Origin: Apostichopus parvimensis
Taxonomy: Eukaryota > Echinodermata > Holothuroidea > Aspidochirotida > Stichopodidae
NCBI GenBank assembly: GCA_000934455.1
Contig: KN886726.1
Span: forward strand, 38,992 to 76,288
Direction of reading: 5' to 3'
DNA length: 37,297 nt
In this document: positions 10,997 to 22,936 of the stretch, piece by piece
Layout of the letters: every line of letters starts with the position of its first letter
How positions within the stretch are numbered: position 1 is the first letter of the stretch
Translations under genes and position numbers: made by a program
The notes under the pieces: generated by a model
What the model saw: only the letters and a program-made list of their open reading frames with translations
What the model was told of the DNA's origin: nothing
Database searches by the model: none

Positions 10997-13900
10997 GTGA
11001 GTATAATGTAATATGTTACGATTTCATAGTCCTGAATGTTCAAAACTGACAACAGAATAAATCGAAAACAACAACACGGAGGCTGTGAGCTTTTAGTAGA
11101 CTTTTTTTAACAAAAGCTACTAATAAAATCGGTAAATATCACTTAAGTGAGTTTAGTTAAAAGTGAAAGTGTATATAGCATTAAAAGAAGCATTGTTCGC
11201 GCCTGTATAATATGGCTTTGGATACCATTAGACTGTTCGTTATGATTTATTATACGCCACGCCTCAGAACTCTAAACGTGGTGTGTGTATGGTAGTAGTG
11301 TTACGGAATGGCAACAGGAAAACCATTCAAATAATTTACCTATGCAGGTTGAAAATAAATGGAAAGATAGCGTCGTGTTATGTTTCCATCAAATATACTT
11401 TTCGTTCAATCACGTTCTTTCACCAGTCTGTACAATTAAAATGGTTGGGATAAAATTAACTTAATTTAAAATTAACTTTACTTATTCTTAGTTCCAGGAT
11501 GCGTTGATTGTATGTATTTGATCCTCCTGCAAGAACTAACTCGCGAAGAAGCCATCATTGGCTTATCATATCAAAGCCGCAAGATGACTGACGTCAGTCT
11601 CTTCGATTCATATTTTAACGTCCATGATTATGAATTATAAGTTGTCAACAATTCTGTAACTGGACGACATACATGAATCTTGGAGTGACTCAAACTCTGG
11701 ACCTTATGATTTAAAGGCACCGACGTTCACCACTGAGCTAACACTCCATGTTGTATAATTAATAGTACTATGAGCTTACACTCAACTCCACGTTGTAGTA
11801 TTAATATTACCTTGGTAATTACCAGGGTATTGGTTGTTCTGTAGATCTACTGGTAGCGCATTGAGATGGCTTGAGAAGTTCCCTCATATCATTATTACCA
11901 TAAACTGTTTATATCAATATATTTGCAAAGTTTATCGATGTTTGATCTTATCTGATTTCACAATCGTTTAGCTGTTACAGTCATTATGTGATACCAAAGT
12001 GAGCCCGGAACCTCTCTTCTAAATACGACTTCAATATAAAATAATGTAGCGTTATCAATACATTTAATATATGTACCACCCGCATTGCCACTTCTACAGA
12101 CAACTCTACAACCACGAACTGCACATCACATACTTATGAAACACATATATAGTTTACGACTATTAATAATCCATGTATTGAATATAAGAGTACAATATAA
12201 TATCGGTTTAATCCTTTAACTAGATAAGAGCAGACAGTAGAATCCGCTGCAATACACGCATTCTTGTTGTATATACAAGTAACAAGAACATAACAGTATA
12301 CGTATGACATTGATATTCAATATAGAATACCCTGACTAGCTAGGGTCCATTCATATACGGCCTTTACTGACACAATGGACGACAATACCAAACATCATTG
12401 TCCAAGAAATTTTAAAACTTACCGTCAAATTATACATTATGTAAATTATACATACATGTAATAGTATCGTTCTGTTCCTTACAAAACCTGTGTCACAATG
12501 AACTGAATAGGGCCGCTGTAAAACATACTAGCGTAAGCAGTACAGAGGAACACATCACGAGATCCTCCGTCCGGCGGTTGATACATTTTCTAACTGTAAG
12601 ATGTTAGCAATAACATGTCTAGAGTTTTGTAATAAACGTCTATGACATCCGATGCCAATGAAAACCCCGATTTAGTAAACCCAATGTAGTCAATGCTTCC
12701 TGATGACGAACTGCATTCCCCCTAACACTCGTTATACCTACAACATATTCTCTCACAGTCTTATTAAAAACAATGGCGAGATTCTTTATATTTTGTTAAT
12801 AGATTAAACGTGTTAAACACAATATGATGGCAAGTCTACAGTGAATAGAAGTTTGCTTCTTCTTGATTCAAATGTTTGTGTTTACCGATCAATGAAAATG
12901 TAAAAGTGTTTGTAGAGGAATATGGGCGTTTCTTAAAAGGTGTGACGACTCGCGCAAAAAGAAACGTCTAATACCGGTAATCTGACCTAGTTTTGAATGA
13001 GGTTTAACAGAAGTGTTAGATACCACCATCGATCCCAGAAAATACACAGACAGCTTGCTACCGTCGGTAATTAGACACTAGTGTACATTCAGTACATATA
13101 TGCTGCGGTCAATACCCACCGCACAGTGTATAGACGTTACAGTGATGGACATCTCAGGTCCAGCTAAAGATAACAAGGTATCGCGTTTCATTAATGTCTG
13201 CATTTTTTAGCGACACGAACAAAACGTCACTTGCAAGCAACAGAAAGTTAACTTTTTATGATGGCCACACGTGGTTTGGGGCGAGTCTTCAATGCCTTTA
13301 AGCCATTCAAATCTCAGAGCAAATGTTGGTTAAAAATGATAAAACTGCAATTAGTTAGATTCTTACGCAAAAACTTATAACGAGATACATCAAGTAGGGC
13401 TTAGCCAGTGTGTATTTGAAACAACATCTACATATATGTAGGCGGACAACAAACAAGTCTACTTGTGAACAGTTCTTCGTGAATGGAAAGGTTTTGATCC
13501 AGATTGTCTTGCATTTGACATTCCGTTGCATTGGACATTCGACAATACCCCTCCCAACATTTAATTTTCTAAAGAAATATGTCGTTTTCTTGTTTAAAAA
13601 GTAAGTGAAACATGAACATTGAGGAACGAATTGTCCATCCGTGTTGAGTTAGAAAGAAACTGAAAATGATAGACTGGTTAACATATTTGAGAAGAAAAAC
13701 AGGACTACTGTTAAGAGCAGAGCGAAGTAAATGTGAATTGTGGCGATTTATAATACGATACCTTTGAAATGAAATGTGCATGGCAAGTAACCAAAAGTTT
13801 TCAATTGTATATCTCTTTAAATACACGTATGTATTACATATAACAATACCCCTCCCCTAATAGCTTTTAGCGACTCCAGGGATTCAATTTTGGTTATTTA

Positions 13901-15007
13901 TTTGGTGCTGGTTCAAACTCTTACTTAGAAACCGATGGAAAATATTGGACACAGTTTTGTTCGCTTAACTTGTTTTACTTAGTAAGGTATGAGATATACA
14001 ATCCAGTCTTCCCTTTAGTAACATTCTAGCTCATTTCTCTTACTTCGGTCCAGGATAAGTATACACGTATGCTGATCACTGATTGTACTTCAGGTAAGAC
14101 CCTTTGTGATGCTATCTTGTATTTGTAAGGAAACTCCTATAAGCATGATGCAGGATAATCCCTTGACGGTTCAAAACAAACATGATTTAAAGTAAAGCTA
14201 TTCGTATTTGTATGTAACACGAACATTTAAAATGTGTTGTAATGATAGCTTTCCTGCTAGAATACAATGTTAATTTGTAACATTTTGCTCGTTATTATTC
14301 AATTCTACTACAAAGGTTTCATGGTTGTCTGCTTCCTCTTACCTTTTCTTTGGAGTCAATTCCTGCACAGATGCCATCTAGGGATATTAAAGGTATGTCT
14401 ATTTTGTCAAATCTATTCAGTTTTTATTTAGTATTTAAGTTTACCAGGTCCCCTTGCATTCGTTCTTGTCATCAAAGAAAAATATCCTATTTGGGTAAAC
14501 CGTTACTTTACCATAATATTTTCTTTAAATCACTTTTCTGAGAATGACTACACTAAGGATGGTAGTAAAGAAAATTGCTACCACATTCATATCATTCATA
14601 CGACTTGGCTTGCCTATACAAAAAAAAAAAGAGATGGGGGGGGGGGCTAATCCTGTGTTCCTTTTCTGAGGTTAAAAAAAACACTCGGGGTTTAGTCGTT
14701 ATACTCATACCAACTGGATAAAACGCTCTTATCGACAGTTACACAAAGCAATGAAAACGTATTTACATCAGAGGAATCAATGTCGTCATATTGTTCAATC
14801 TCTTACCCACTTTTACATTTCTGTCATCTTAGTGTTCTGGAATGACTACGGTTACAGTCTGAATCTTCAATCCGGTGTTTGGGAAGTATGATTTGCTTAC
14901 AAAGTTTTCTGTCATCGTGGTTTATTCTTGCATTTACTTTGATGTAAAGCACATGCTGATTTTGGCAGGGTTAAGTTGTCAGTATAACCTAATAGTATCC
15001 ACAAAAT
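10997..15007. other. Intergenic or intronic sequence, no gene seen
   Basis: AT-rich DNA with no recognisable protein or RNA. Isolated acceptor-like (for example near 12757 and 14348) and donor-like (near 14094) sites do not frame an open exon of useful length. A G11 run lies at 14636-14646 behind an A tract. Confidence 0.5.
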
Positions 15008-15260
15008 GACTAACAAAATGCGTTAGTCATGATGTGGCGATTCGCAGATCCACATAAGGACTAACGAACTACGTTAGTCCTTAGGTGGCGATATGCGAAT
15101 CCCCACATAAGGACTTGTGAATGTTGTCGGTATTGGCGGTCATTATGTGGCAGTACTAGGATCGCATCATGAATGAAATGTTTTTGGTCATAATTTGTAG
15201 GTGATATTAGTGCCACGTAAAGACTCAAATTGTTCTTGGTCATTAGTTGGCGATAAGTTT
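15008..15260. repeat. Degenerate ~52-bp tandem repeat with internal hairpins
   Basis: Units start at about 15008, 15059 and 15112, with weaker ones to about 15260. The first two each carry GACTAAC...GTTAGTC as an inverted repeat (7-bp stems, 7-nt loops), then GTGGCGAT and a CACATAAG tail. Later units keep the GTCATTA..TGGCGAT part only. Confidence 0.65.
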
Positions 15261-15391
15261 GATACTTAGGTTTACATACATTTTTCCCCGCATTTTTTCG
15301 GTTTTGGCGTTCCATATATTTTTTTGCTGTTGTGAGCCATTCTCATGCTTGTAATTACGCCAGCATAAATCGTACTATGTATTTATTTAAA

Positions 15392-15866
15392 GTAATGTAT
15401 CTAACAATCAGCACGGCAAATTGCTTCTTAACAACTATTGCTACAATATATGGCAGTCTCTGTCTCAGTCTGTTAAGTCTCTAAAGTCATTTCAATGTAA
15501 AATCAAGGATGATCTTCTCAACAAGTACATGTAAGCATGTTGACTTTAAACTTTGTTCTTATAAATTACCACACTCTACTTGTTCTCATTCAAAGTCTTT
15601 GCTATCCTTCTTGCCTCTTGTACTTCTCTGTTCGCCCTTTCTGTTCTTCTGTATGTTCGGTTCTTCTTCTTCTTTGGTTTATCTATGTCTTTATTTCCCC
15701 TCTGAATTTAATTTGAGTCTTTCATTTTTTTATATTTCAGCTTGGTCACTAACTGAAATAACAGTCTTGATGTTTTTATAGTTTCCTTCATACTTAAATG
15801 TTATTTTTGTTATGTTATTTTTGTATTAATCTTGTATAAACATATGAAAAGTAAATTTGAAACTGA
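15392..15866 (+). mobile_element. LINE 3' end (C-terminus of ORF2 plus 3' UTR)
   Basis: From 15392 to the TAA at 15532-15534 one frame reads about 47 residues. It contains NNYCYNIWQSL, then SLKSFQCKIKDDLLNKY and a stop. This is the typical carboxyl end of non-LTR retrotransposon polymerases of the CR1/L2-like type (W-N-x-L-P, then FKxxLKxxLLxxY). The downstream ORF at 15509-15781 is T-rich 3' UTR rather than protein. The likely 3' terminus is near TGAAACTGAAATA at 15860-15870, next to the start of segmental duplication copy I. The element is heavily 5' truncated and no reverse transcriptase core is visible. Confidence 0.65.
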
Positions 15867-16325
15867 AATATGCTAAAACAGCAGATACTGAAAGCCTGCA
15901 GCTATCGCTAAATCATGAGATCTTAAAATTAAGAATATTTAAATGCAACTTACAATTCCTGGAAAAAGCCATTTCCGATAATCTGGGAGACGTTTTTGGC
16001 AAAGAAATTTATATAAAGGTTTTATATTTCAAATAAAGTGAATGTGCGCAGATACCCAATAGTGCTTTTTAAATGTATTAATTATACCATATGTTTGCAT
16101 TTTGTAAACATCTGTATAATACGATGATTTTGTTCTTGTGTGCAAATTTTCAGTATGCTTCTGTTTATTGTTTAAGTTTCAATGTCATTAATCATGATAA
16201 GGCCGTAAGTAACACCCGAATGTAAATTAGAAAATTATTTCTTGATGATAGTCCAACCACTTGTCTTTTGATAAAACATATCGATGGACCAAACAGAAGC
16301 AAACGTGAATCTTTCTAGATAGAAG

Positions 16326-16400
16326 TCCGCTAACTGGGCACCCGCCGGGGCTTCGACGCTGGATCCCACCGGATAAAGGGTTTACGTCAAGGCGCTCTTG
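16326..16400 (-). repeat. Possible tRNA-derived SINE fragment (copy in duplication I)
   Basis: On the minus strand, GCGCCTTGACGTAAACCC is followed by GGGATCCAGCG and GCCCCGGCGGGTGCCCAG. It is the degraded counterpart of 22826-22936, where promoter-like boxes are better kept. The assignment rests on that comparison. Confidence 0.3.
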
Positions 16401-16711
16401 GACTTATTCAGTTTTAACCATTCAGTCATATATGCCCCTCTCCCCCTCCCCCACCCCATCACAATTTCAGTTCGGATTGTCGCCCCTCTGTACTTATATA
16501 TCCAACCAACGTTGGTCAAAGTTTAGCCAAAACAAGAAAACCACGACAAGTAAATACATTTATTTACCAAACAGTTATACGTAGGTTACATATCTCTTGA
16601 TATACGTTATGATATACGTTAAATGGATGTGTGCCGAGAGATTGGCTTCGGTCAGCTTGCGAGTCTCAAAGCCTCCATGGCTTCTTTCGCGAGTTCCTGC
16701 TTTCGGGAAGA

Positions 16712-16738
16712 TCACATATACATACATACATACATATA
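16712..16738. repeat. CATA/ACAT microsatellite
   Basis: Short run of CATACATACATACATAT, only in copy I of the duplication. Confidence 0.8.
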
Positions 16739-17217
16739 ACTAGCTTTTGTATAAAACATTTCACATCGTTGAGTAATTGTTTAAATGTATTGCACAATGG
16801 TTGAAAACACTCACTTATTTAATTTGTTGTCATGCTAAAATTTATTGATAAAGTTCAATTTCACATCGGAATTTTGTTTCTGTTATCAGTGACCAGTGAC
16901 CAGTGGCTTGGTACTTTGGTTAGAGATGAAGGTTCCCAAACATTGACAAATGGTTAAAAAAACAAATCAGGTTCTCTCTGCGCCCATTCGCCTTCCCCGG
17001 AAAATCATTTAACTCTTCCTAAACAGAAAATCTAGCTACGTTCCCGTATATGACACATATATCTAGCCTGTTATGATGATTGTAAAATGTTGTCGTGATA
17101 AAGGCTTCATAAAGCAAGAGCATCATACTTTTGTTAGTGACGGTTGGATAGATAAATTCCGCATTCAAAAGTCATATGCATATATTATCATGTAATAGAA
17201 AACATTTGTTTTCCTAG

Positions 17218-17337
17218 ATAAAAGATCAAACGAGTCTACAATGGCTGTGCTCCAAGGCAGTGTCTCTAAAGGAAACTGATAGTGAACAACTCCAGAGGTC
17301 TACCATAGTACTCCTAGAACTTGCATCAAGCCACAAG
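17218..17337 (+). CDS. NLR exon A2 (C-terminal NACHT-associated segment)
   Basis: A 120-nt, 40-codon exon with acceptor TGTTTTCCTAG and donor GTACGTCA at 17338. It is phase 0 on both sides, so it could be included or skipped without changing frame. It reads IKDQTSLQWLCSK and ends with DSEQLQRSTIVLLELASSHK. It is homologous to the last 34 residues of the NACHT exon (STDSRLLQRSTIQILDIAAK) and to exon A3. In the NACHT exon this segment is not split off by an intron; here it stands alone, 958 nt before B2. No NACHT exon precedes it within 15 kb other than the one at 1-1557. It may be part of a partial tandem NLR copy or an optional exon. Confidence 0.65.
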
Positions 17338-18295
17338 GTACGTCATTGTCTACATTGCCACACCAGGCTTGTAACTACGTCATTTTTTTAAACAATCGTA
17401 TGTTTGCTTTAAAATACCAGTCAACCCAGATTTAAAAATGTAAGTTAAATAACATACCAATTTCATGGATTTATACATAACCATAACCATCTTACCATTA
17501 TGAATTTATTTGACTTGTTTATTAGAAGCCACGGCACTCATAAACTCAATATAGATATAGCATGTGTACTTTAATAAAGACGTGAGGCAGGAAAGAACCC
17601 GATAGGCGACATAAATAAACTTTATTTCGGAAGCAATAAACCAGCAGACACAGTCATTATCTTTGCAACTGTGGCCTCGTGGTAATAATTATGATGTGTC
17701 TAAGAGGGTATTCAAGTTACTGTATAATGACCATATACCTAAAACAATAATGAAATGAGGTTTTACTGCCATAAAGAGGTAGAGTTATCCGTGATTAGCA
17801 TCACCAGGTGACGGTATCTCAGCTGTAACTACATATGTACATGTATGTACCCTACCTTTATAACTCTTTCTCACCAGTCCGAAGTTTTACCTTGCCAAGA
17901 GGAACATCACCATAATCATAGTGGTTGTAGAAATATTGTACTTAATATAAAGCATTGAAAGATCTTTGATCAAATTAACAACAGTACTCAGTGTAGTATC
18001 CCAACATGTACGATATTATCTTACTAAAAAATATTCACAGATATCACATTGACGCAATATTATGTTCATTATACCTTTGAATGGTACATGAGAGACGCTG
18101 TCTTGAAACAATAAGAAAATATTAGTATTTGCTTAATAATCCAGGAGAAGACAGTATTACTTACCTGATTGAAACAATTGTAAATGAATTACTAAATTAC
18201 AAAGTGCATGGACAGAGTAATGTACTGAAATAATACGATATATATACTAACAAACAGCCTAAACCTCGGTCGTCACTTCATCATTTGTCTTTTAG

Positions 18296-18501
18296 GTTCC
18301 AATTTCCTGTTTAGTAATAGATAAAGGCTTAACTGAAGCAAATGACGAAGGTATAAGTCTAGAATCTGGATTTCATATTCCAGTTCTGCCGACAATTGAG
18401 AAGCTAATAATCAATTCAGACAAGGGTACAAAAATGACGCAGGACGAAACGCTGGGAGTATTACGCTATGCACAAAAATGTCATAATCTAAAGAATTTGA
18501 C
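18296..18501 (+). CDS. NLR exon B2 (region leading into the LRRs)
   Basis: A 206-nt exon (68 codons plus 2 nt) with acceptor TTTGTCTTTTAG and donor GTGAGTAC at 18502. It enters in phase 0 (VPISCLVIDKG) and leaves in phase 2 (CHNLKNL plus AC). It is paralogous to B1, four codons shorter, and keeps the TIEKLII and LGVLRYA landmarks. It follows A2 in frame (ASSHK then VPISC), and its end joins C2 to give NLKNL-T-FIDCVLP, an LRR-like LxxLxFxxCxL pattern. There are no in-frame stops. Only the first intron of this set (A2-B2) is partly shared with the duplicated copy; B2 itself has no counterpart after A3. Confidence 0.75.
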
Positions 18502-18742
18502 GTGAGTACCCACTTTATATATGTAAAGTTATTTCGGTTAAGTGGTTTATAAATTTGTTTAAAAAAATGAAATACTATAAAGGATAGTTTCCTTTCACTT
18601 GTACAGTAACGTTATTTTAATTCAACCTAAGTTTTAATCAAATACGTCAATTGAATAATAATAATACATTTTGATAAACGAAATAAAAACACTAATTCGT
18701 GTCGTCTTGTTATATGTTAATGACTTTCTTCTTTGCCCTCAG

Positions 18743-18899
18743 ATTCATTGACTGTGTGTTGCCACTCTCATTTTCTCTCAAGTCTTTATCTTCTTTCATG
18801 AAATCAAAACATCATCAAGGTGAGATTGAACTCAATAAATTATTCAGTACAGTTCATTTTCGAGAATTGTCATTGAGAAATAAAAGAAAAGCGGAATAA
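18743..18899 (+). CDS. NLR exon C2 (LRR-like, probably terminal)
   Basis: A strong pyrimidine-rich acceptor (CTTTCTTCTTTGCCCTCAG) ends at 18742. The first base A completes the codon left open by B2 (AC+A, Thr) or by B1 (TC+A, Ser). The frame then reads FIDCVLPLSFSLKSLSSF and so on to TAA at 18897-18899, 52 residues in all. Joined to B2 it gives a leucine-rich-repeat-like LKNLTFIDCVLP. An alternative donor, AAG/GTGAGA at 18820, would cut the exon to 77 nt and send the transcript on to LRR exons I could not find. The protein would have few LRRs, so truncation is possible. Confidence 0.6.
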
Positions 18900-19081
18900 T
18901 CAACTTAACGATACAAAATCAACTGTTTCCTTATTGTATATAATTGTATTAAGTACAACTAACATAATATGATAATTGGCCAAAGTTTAATTATTAAGAA
19001 AGTCATTACTTAATATAACATGCTCATGAAAATACATTTGTTTCCATTTCATTCTTGATCAAGATAGGCAAATTAACAAAA

Positions 19082-19087
19082 AATAAA
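19082..19087 (+). terminator. Candidate poly(A) signal AATAAA
   Basis: AATAAA lies 183 nt downstream of the C2 stop codon in an A-rich stretch. It is the first such hexamer after the stop. The motif is common in AT-rich DNA, so support is positional only. Confidence 0.35.
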
Positions 19088-19105
19088 TATACATTTAAAT
19101 TTGAA

Positions 19106-20130
19106 TCTATTATTTGAAATAGCCTTTAGCTATTTATGCAAGTTAACTAAGTTTTTCTTTTGATATATTGCTTATCAAATCTTAAGCATTCTAAACATAT
19201 AAACATTCCATAACAACAACGACAGTGATGGGGATATTTTAAAGTGATTACAAGTTTTAAAGTTAAAGTGATTATGGTTTGCGTCTTTTCCAGTCCTGTG
19301 GCAACTATTGAAGCATGAATTTCGTTTAGACATCTCAAAAGGCACGTGGAAGTTCGGCAACTCCCAAGACTCCTTGGTGTTTACCGTAAGTCTCTGTGGC
19401 AGAATATTACAATATTCTAACTTATATAGTTTTAACACAACAATCATAGCTTCTCGCTAGTACATGATATGTATAAATATTAAGTGAAATAAGGTAAAAC
19501 TTGACCAAAGTTAAGATTTTACACTTTCATAGCAAAATGAGAATGAACAATACGATATAAATATCTAAATACTCCCCCCCCCCTTTCCCCTCTCTATACC
19601 AAATATTATAATATTTAAAAACAAGTCATATTCTCATGAATTGCTACAAACAAATAGAAAGTGTATATACAACATTTCTATTATTCTCTTGGCCTCTAAC
19701 GTAAAGTGAAAGTTTTCTATTCCTAAAGTTTATCACATATATTCGGTGATTGAAATATACCTATACATTCTTGGATGATCAATTTAAATATATCAATGTT
19801 ACGTCATGAGATTGACCAATCTCACTGTGATTTATTATATGACAAATATTGACTTTTGAATATGACTTTCTACGAGTCTTGTCGAGCTTGGTACGTATAG
19901 GGTTGTGAGTCATGAGGGGCAGGGGATTTGGCTCCACACTTTCAGAAGGGTGGGGTACACAATATCAAATGCCCCCTCCCCCTCACCCCCCCCCATGTTT
20001 AGCAACTGACTCGTATATCTCATGAAAGGAACTCAAACATTGTGCTGTAAGTGTAGTAGTTATTAATGATTTATTCTCATCTGCTCAACTCCCATTGAAA
20101 GATACCATTTTTCAACTTGGTTAAAATAAA
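19106..20130. other. Intergenic sequence, no gene seen
   Basis: Two overlapping minus-strand ORFs (19147-19338, 19175-19447) have no family features. C-rich runs lie at 19574-19583 (C10) and 19986-19994 (C9). Confidence 0.5.
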
Positions 20131-21080
20131 ACCGGAATGAAAAATGCATTGTGGTTTCGATGATGTAACATGAGCAGTTTTCTTCATGAGTCTGACGTAA
20201 TGTATAGTGAGGGTGTACATGTTTACAAGGGTTTCACGATTTGACCTCTGATGACCCCAAATTACCTTTGACCTCCACCAAAAACAATAGGCTTTTTGAA
20301 CTCAATGTGGTACTTCTACACACTAAATTAGAGGTCAGCCCAAGCTTCCAGTATTGAGATGTCGTGATTACGACGTTTTCACAATTTCACTCCTGGTGAA
20401 CCCAAATGACCTTTGACCTTCGCCACAAACAATAGGCTTCTTGCACTCAATGTGTAACTTTACACAAAAGTATGAAGTTGGTCCGACCTTCCCTTTTTTA
20501 TATATCATGTTTACAAGGTTTTCACCATTTGACCCCTGGTGACTCAAATGACCTTTGATCTCCACCTCAAACAATAGGCTTCTTGAACGTATTGTAGAAC
20601 TTCTACACACTAAATATAAAGTTGGTCCGACCTTCTCTTTTTGAGATATCGTGTTTCCAAGGTTTTCACAATTTCACCCCTGGTGACCCAATTGACGTTT
20701 GGCCTCCACCAAAACAATAGGCTTCTTGTACTCAACGTGGTACTTCTACACATCAAATATTAAATTAGTCTGACCTTCCCTTCTTGAGATATTGTGTTTA
20801 CAAAAGGTTTCCACAATTTGATCCCCGGTGACCCCAAATTACCTTTGACCTCCACCAAAAACAATAGGCCTAATGTGTTTCTTCTACACACTAAATATGA
20901 AATTTGGTGTGACCTTCCCTTTTTGAGATATCGTGTTTACAATCTGGGCGTAACAAACGCACTCACACACGCACACCCATCAGGATCCTGTAAGGGTGCA
21001 CGCACACACGCACTCCAACACACACACATACGTCATCATGAATGCAAGGTTACCATTATCGTCGAAACCAAAAAAAAAAA
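20131..21080. mobile_element. Satellite-bearing mobile element, copy 1 (five ~144-bp units)
   Basis: It starts near CCGGAATGAAAAATGCATTG. The core repeats at 20232, 20377, 20520, 20664 and about 20808 (TTTCAC anchor), spacing 143-145 bp. Each unit has TTTACAAGG, a TTTGACCCCTGGTGACCC block, TGACCTTTGACCTCCACC, AAACAATAGGCTTCTT, TGTGGTACTTCTACACAC and a TTGAGATATCGTG tail. After the last unit come GGGCGT..CAAACGCACTC, a CACACACG run and CATCATGAATGCAAGGTTAC. The ends carry an imperfect inverted repeat (TGGTTTCGATGATGTAAC against TGGTTTCGACGAT..GGTAAC). ORFs inside (20368-20610, 20794-21105) are repeat readings. The structure recalls the pearl/Helentron-type elements with internal satellite known from bivalves; this link is inference. 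Confidence 0.75.
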
Positions 21081-21174
21081 ATCATTTATAGCGTTATTAA
21101 AATGAGAAACTGCGCCCATAAACCGTGAAGCTATATGCTAAGCCAGCAGATAATGGAAGCCCACAGTATTCGCC

Positions 21175-22212
21175 AATCTCCTTTCCAGTATATTAATGTT
21201 CATATACTATAGAATTTTGTATTTTCAAGTACAAGCAATATATGACTACATGCATATTGTAGTGTGCATCCAATTAGCAATGCCACTCATCATAGTTCTT
21301 GAGATAATTACATATTTCATATCAGTTTTGAGACTGATATATATATGGTGCTGAAACTGGGTGCTATAGCTGCTAGTAGTTATAGCAATGTTACTCATCA
21401 TACCAGTTCTATTTTATAAGTTATGTACATATGTTCACTAAATATTGTATTTGTGATTTAGTTGATGGCAAATACAGGGTCGTAGCCTGCAGAAGGGGGG
21501 GGGGGGTGCTGTCCCCGTAAGATTTCCACTACCTTGATGAAAGTAGGCCTACGATAATGTAACGGCCTGGGCAGTATGCGCCACTTTAGCTATAGTTATA
21601 GTCAGTAGTCTGCAATCTCTAGATTATATGCACGTGTTGTAGGAATGGCGTTAAAAAAGAACGCAAAGTTTACTTTAACCTCTCATCATGTATATGCACA
21701 TTTGCGGTTGCGATGACCGTGCTTTTGCTTTGATTCCAGGAATGTTCTTAGAATAATAATAAACGTACAGAACTCCTAAGATTGAACCTGCGTAAACTAA
21801 TGTGAAACTTCGGTTCCTAACTACGTTTAATACGCAAATCTGTTTTCTATACGTCTATCAACTTTATTGCTAGCTCCTATATCAGTGCCCAGATGTTTTA
21901 ACTAAGAATACTGAGGTGTAGTCCCCTATACGGCCTACCCACTCGGCTCATGTACCCCCCCCCCCCCCCCAACCACACCCTCATTAGGTCCCTTGTTGAC
22001 ATGTAAAGCCCAAAATGATAACACCTACCTAACAACACATGTACAACTAAATTCTCCATATGGCGTTCACTTAGTATATGTAGGCTACGGCTATTATCAC
22101 AATGCCCTAGCGTACTTTTATATATTCAATTACCTGTGTTAAACAATGAATAAGGCAGAGCTTATAGATCAACTTAAGGTCTTATAGTTTTCTAAGTACT
22201 AAACAGCAACTT
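21175..22212. other. Insertion of ~1 kb specific to duplication copy II
   Basis: This segment interrupts the collinearity with copy I. It has a G12 run at 21495-21506 after CGTAGCCTGCAG and a C16 run at 21955-21970. I found no ORF or terminal repeats clear enough to name an element. Confidence 0.5.
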
Positions 22213-22825
22213 TCTAAATCATGAGATCTCAAAATTATGAATGTTTAGATGCAACTTACAATTTGGCAATAAAACTGTTACTATGCTACGCGCCAACCGA
22301 TGGTGGCGCTCCGCTTAGATATAATCATGAGGGTCCATTTTATGGAACGGCCCACCCACCAAAAAAATCTTAAAAAGGCCCTGGTATAGTATACGCACAT
22401 TAAGGTACCGCTATGCAGCAGTTTGGAAGATAAATATTGTTCCTCGTTGTTCAGCAACCCAGGCTACGGCCCTGCAGTGCCTTAATTTTACAAGATTTTA
22501 TATCTCAAATAAAGTAAACGTGCGCAGACACCCAATGGTGATTTTTAAATGTACTTATAATATCATATGTGTGCATTTTGTAAACATCTGTATAATAAGA
22601 TGAGTTTACTCTTGTGTGCAAAGTTTCAGTATGCTTCTGTGTTTGGCTTACGTTTCAATGTTATTAACCATGAAAAGGCCGTAAGTAACACCCGAATGTA
22701 AATTAGGAAAGATTTCTTTATGATAGTCTAATCACTTGTCAGATATGACTTTTGTTAACATATATTGAAGACTGACATGTCAAATAAGGGACCAAGCAGA
22801 AGCAACCTTGAAGATTTCTAGACGT

Positions 22826-22936
22826 GAGTCCACTACCTGGGCACCCGTCGGGGCTAGAACCCACCAGGGGCTCTGAGGCGACCCACTGGATGCCAACCGA
22901 TAAAGGCTTTGCGCCAAGGCGCTCGCAGAGTACTTC
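22826..22936 (-). repeat. Possible tRNA-derived SINE fragment
   Basis: On the minus strand the order is GCGCCTTGGCGCAAAGCC, then TGGCATCCAGTGGG (loosely like a pol III A box), then GGTGGGTTCTAGCCCC (close to the B-box form GGTTCRANNCC), then GACGGGTGCCCAG. The ORF at 22824-23048 on the plus strand is a reading of this repeat. No tRNA fold was verified. Confidence 0.35.

Larger units (their letters stand above)
15868..17823 (+). repeat. Segmental duplication, copy I
   Basis: It is collinear with 21133-24228. Shared blocks include ATATGCTAA..CAGCAGATA at the start, TAAATCATGAGATCT, CAAATAAAGT followed by GCGCAGA, GGCCGTAAGTAACACCCGAA, exon A2/A3 and its flanks, GTGGCCTCGTGGTAATAATT and GGTGACGGTATCTCAGC at the end. 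Homology stops at about 17823. The repeat includes exon A2 but not exon B2. Confidence 0.85.

Noticed and set aside
15008..15260. CRISPR-like array from the spaced hairpin repeats
   Set aside because: Units are directly tandem with no spacers, and the genome is eukaryotic.
15509..15781. 90-codon ORF with hydrophobic stretches, as a membrane protein
   Set aside because: It overlaps the LINE C-terminus in another frame and then runs through its T-rich 3' UTR, which explains the Phe/Ser/Leu content.
11000..17200. An LRR exon following B1
   Set aside because: I looked for a phase-2 exon resembling C2 (F-x-x-C-x-L-P) after each acceptor-like site and found none that stayed open.
20368..21105. 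ORFs over the satellite-bearing element
   Set aside because: They are readings of the ~144-bp monomers, with shifting frames between units.
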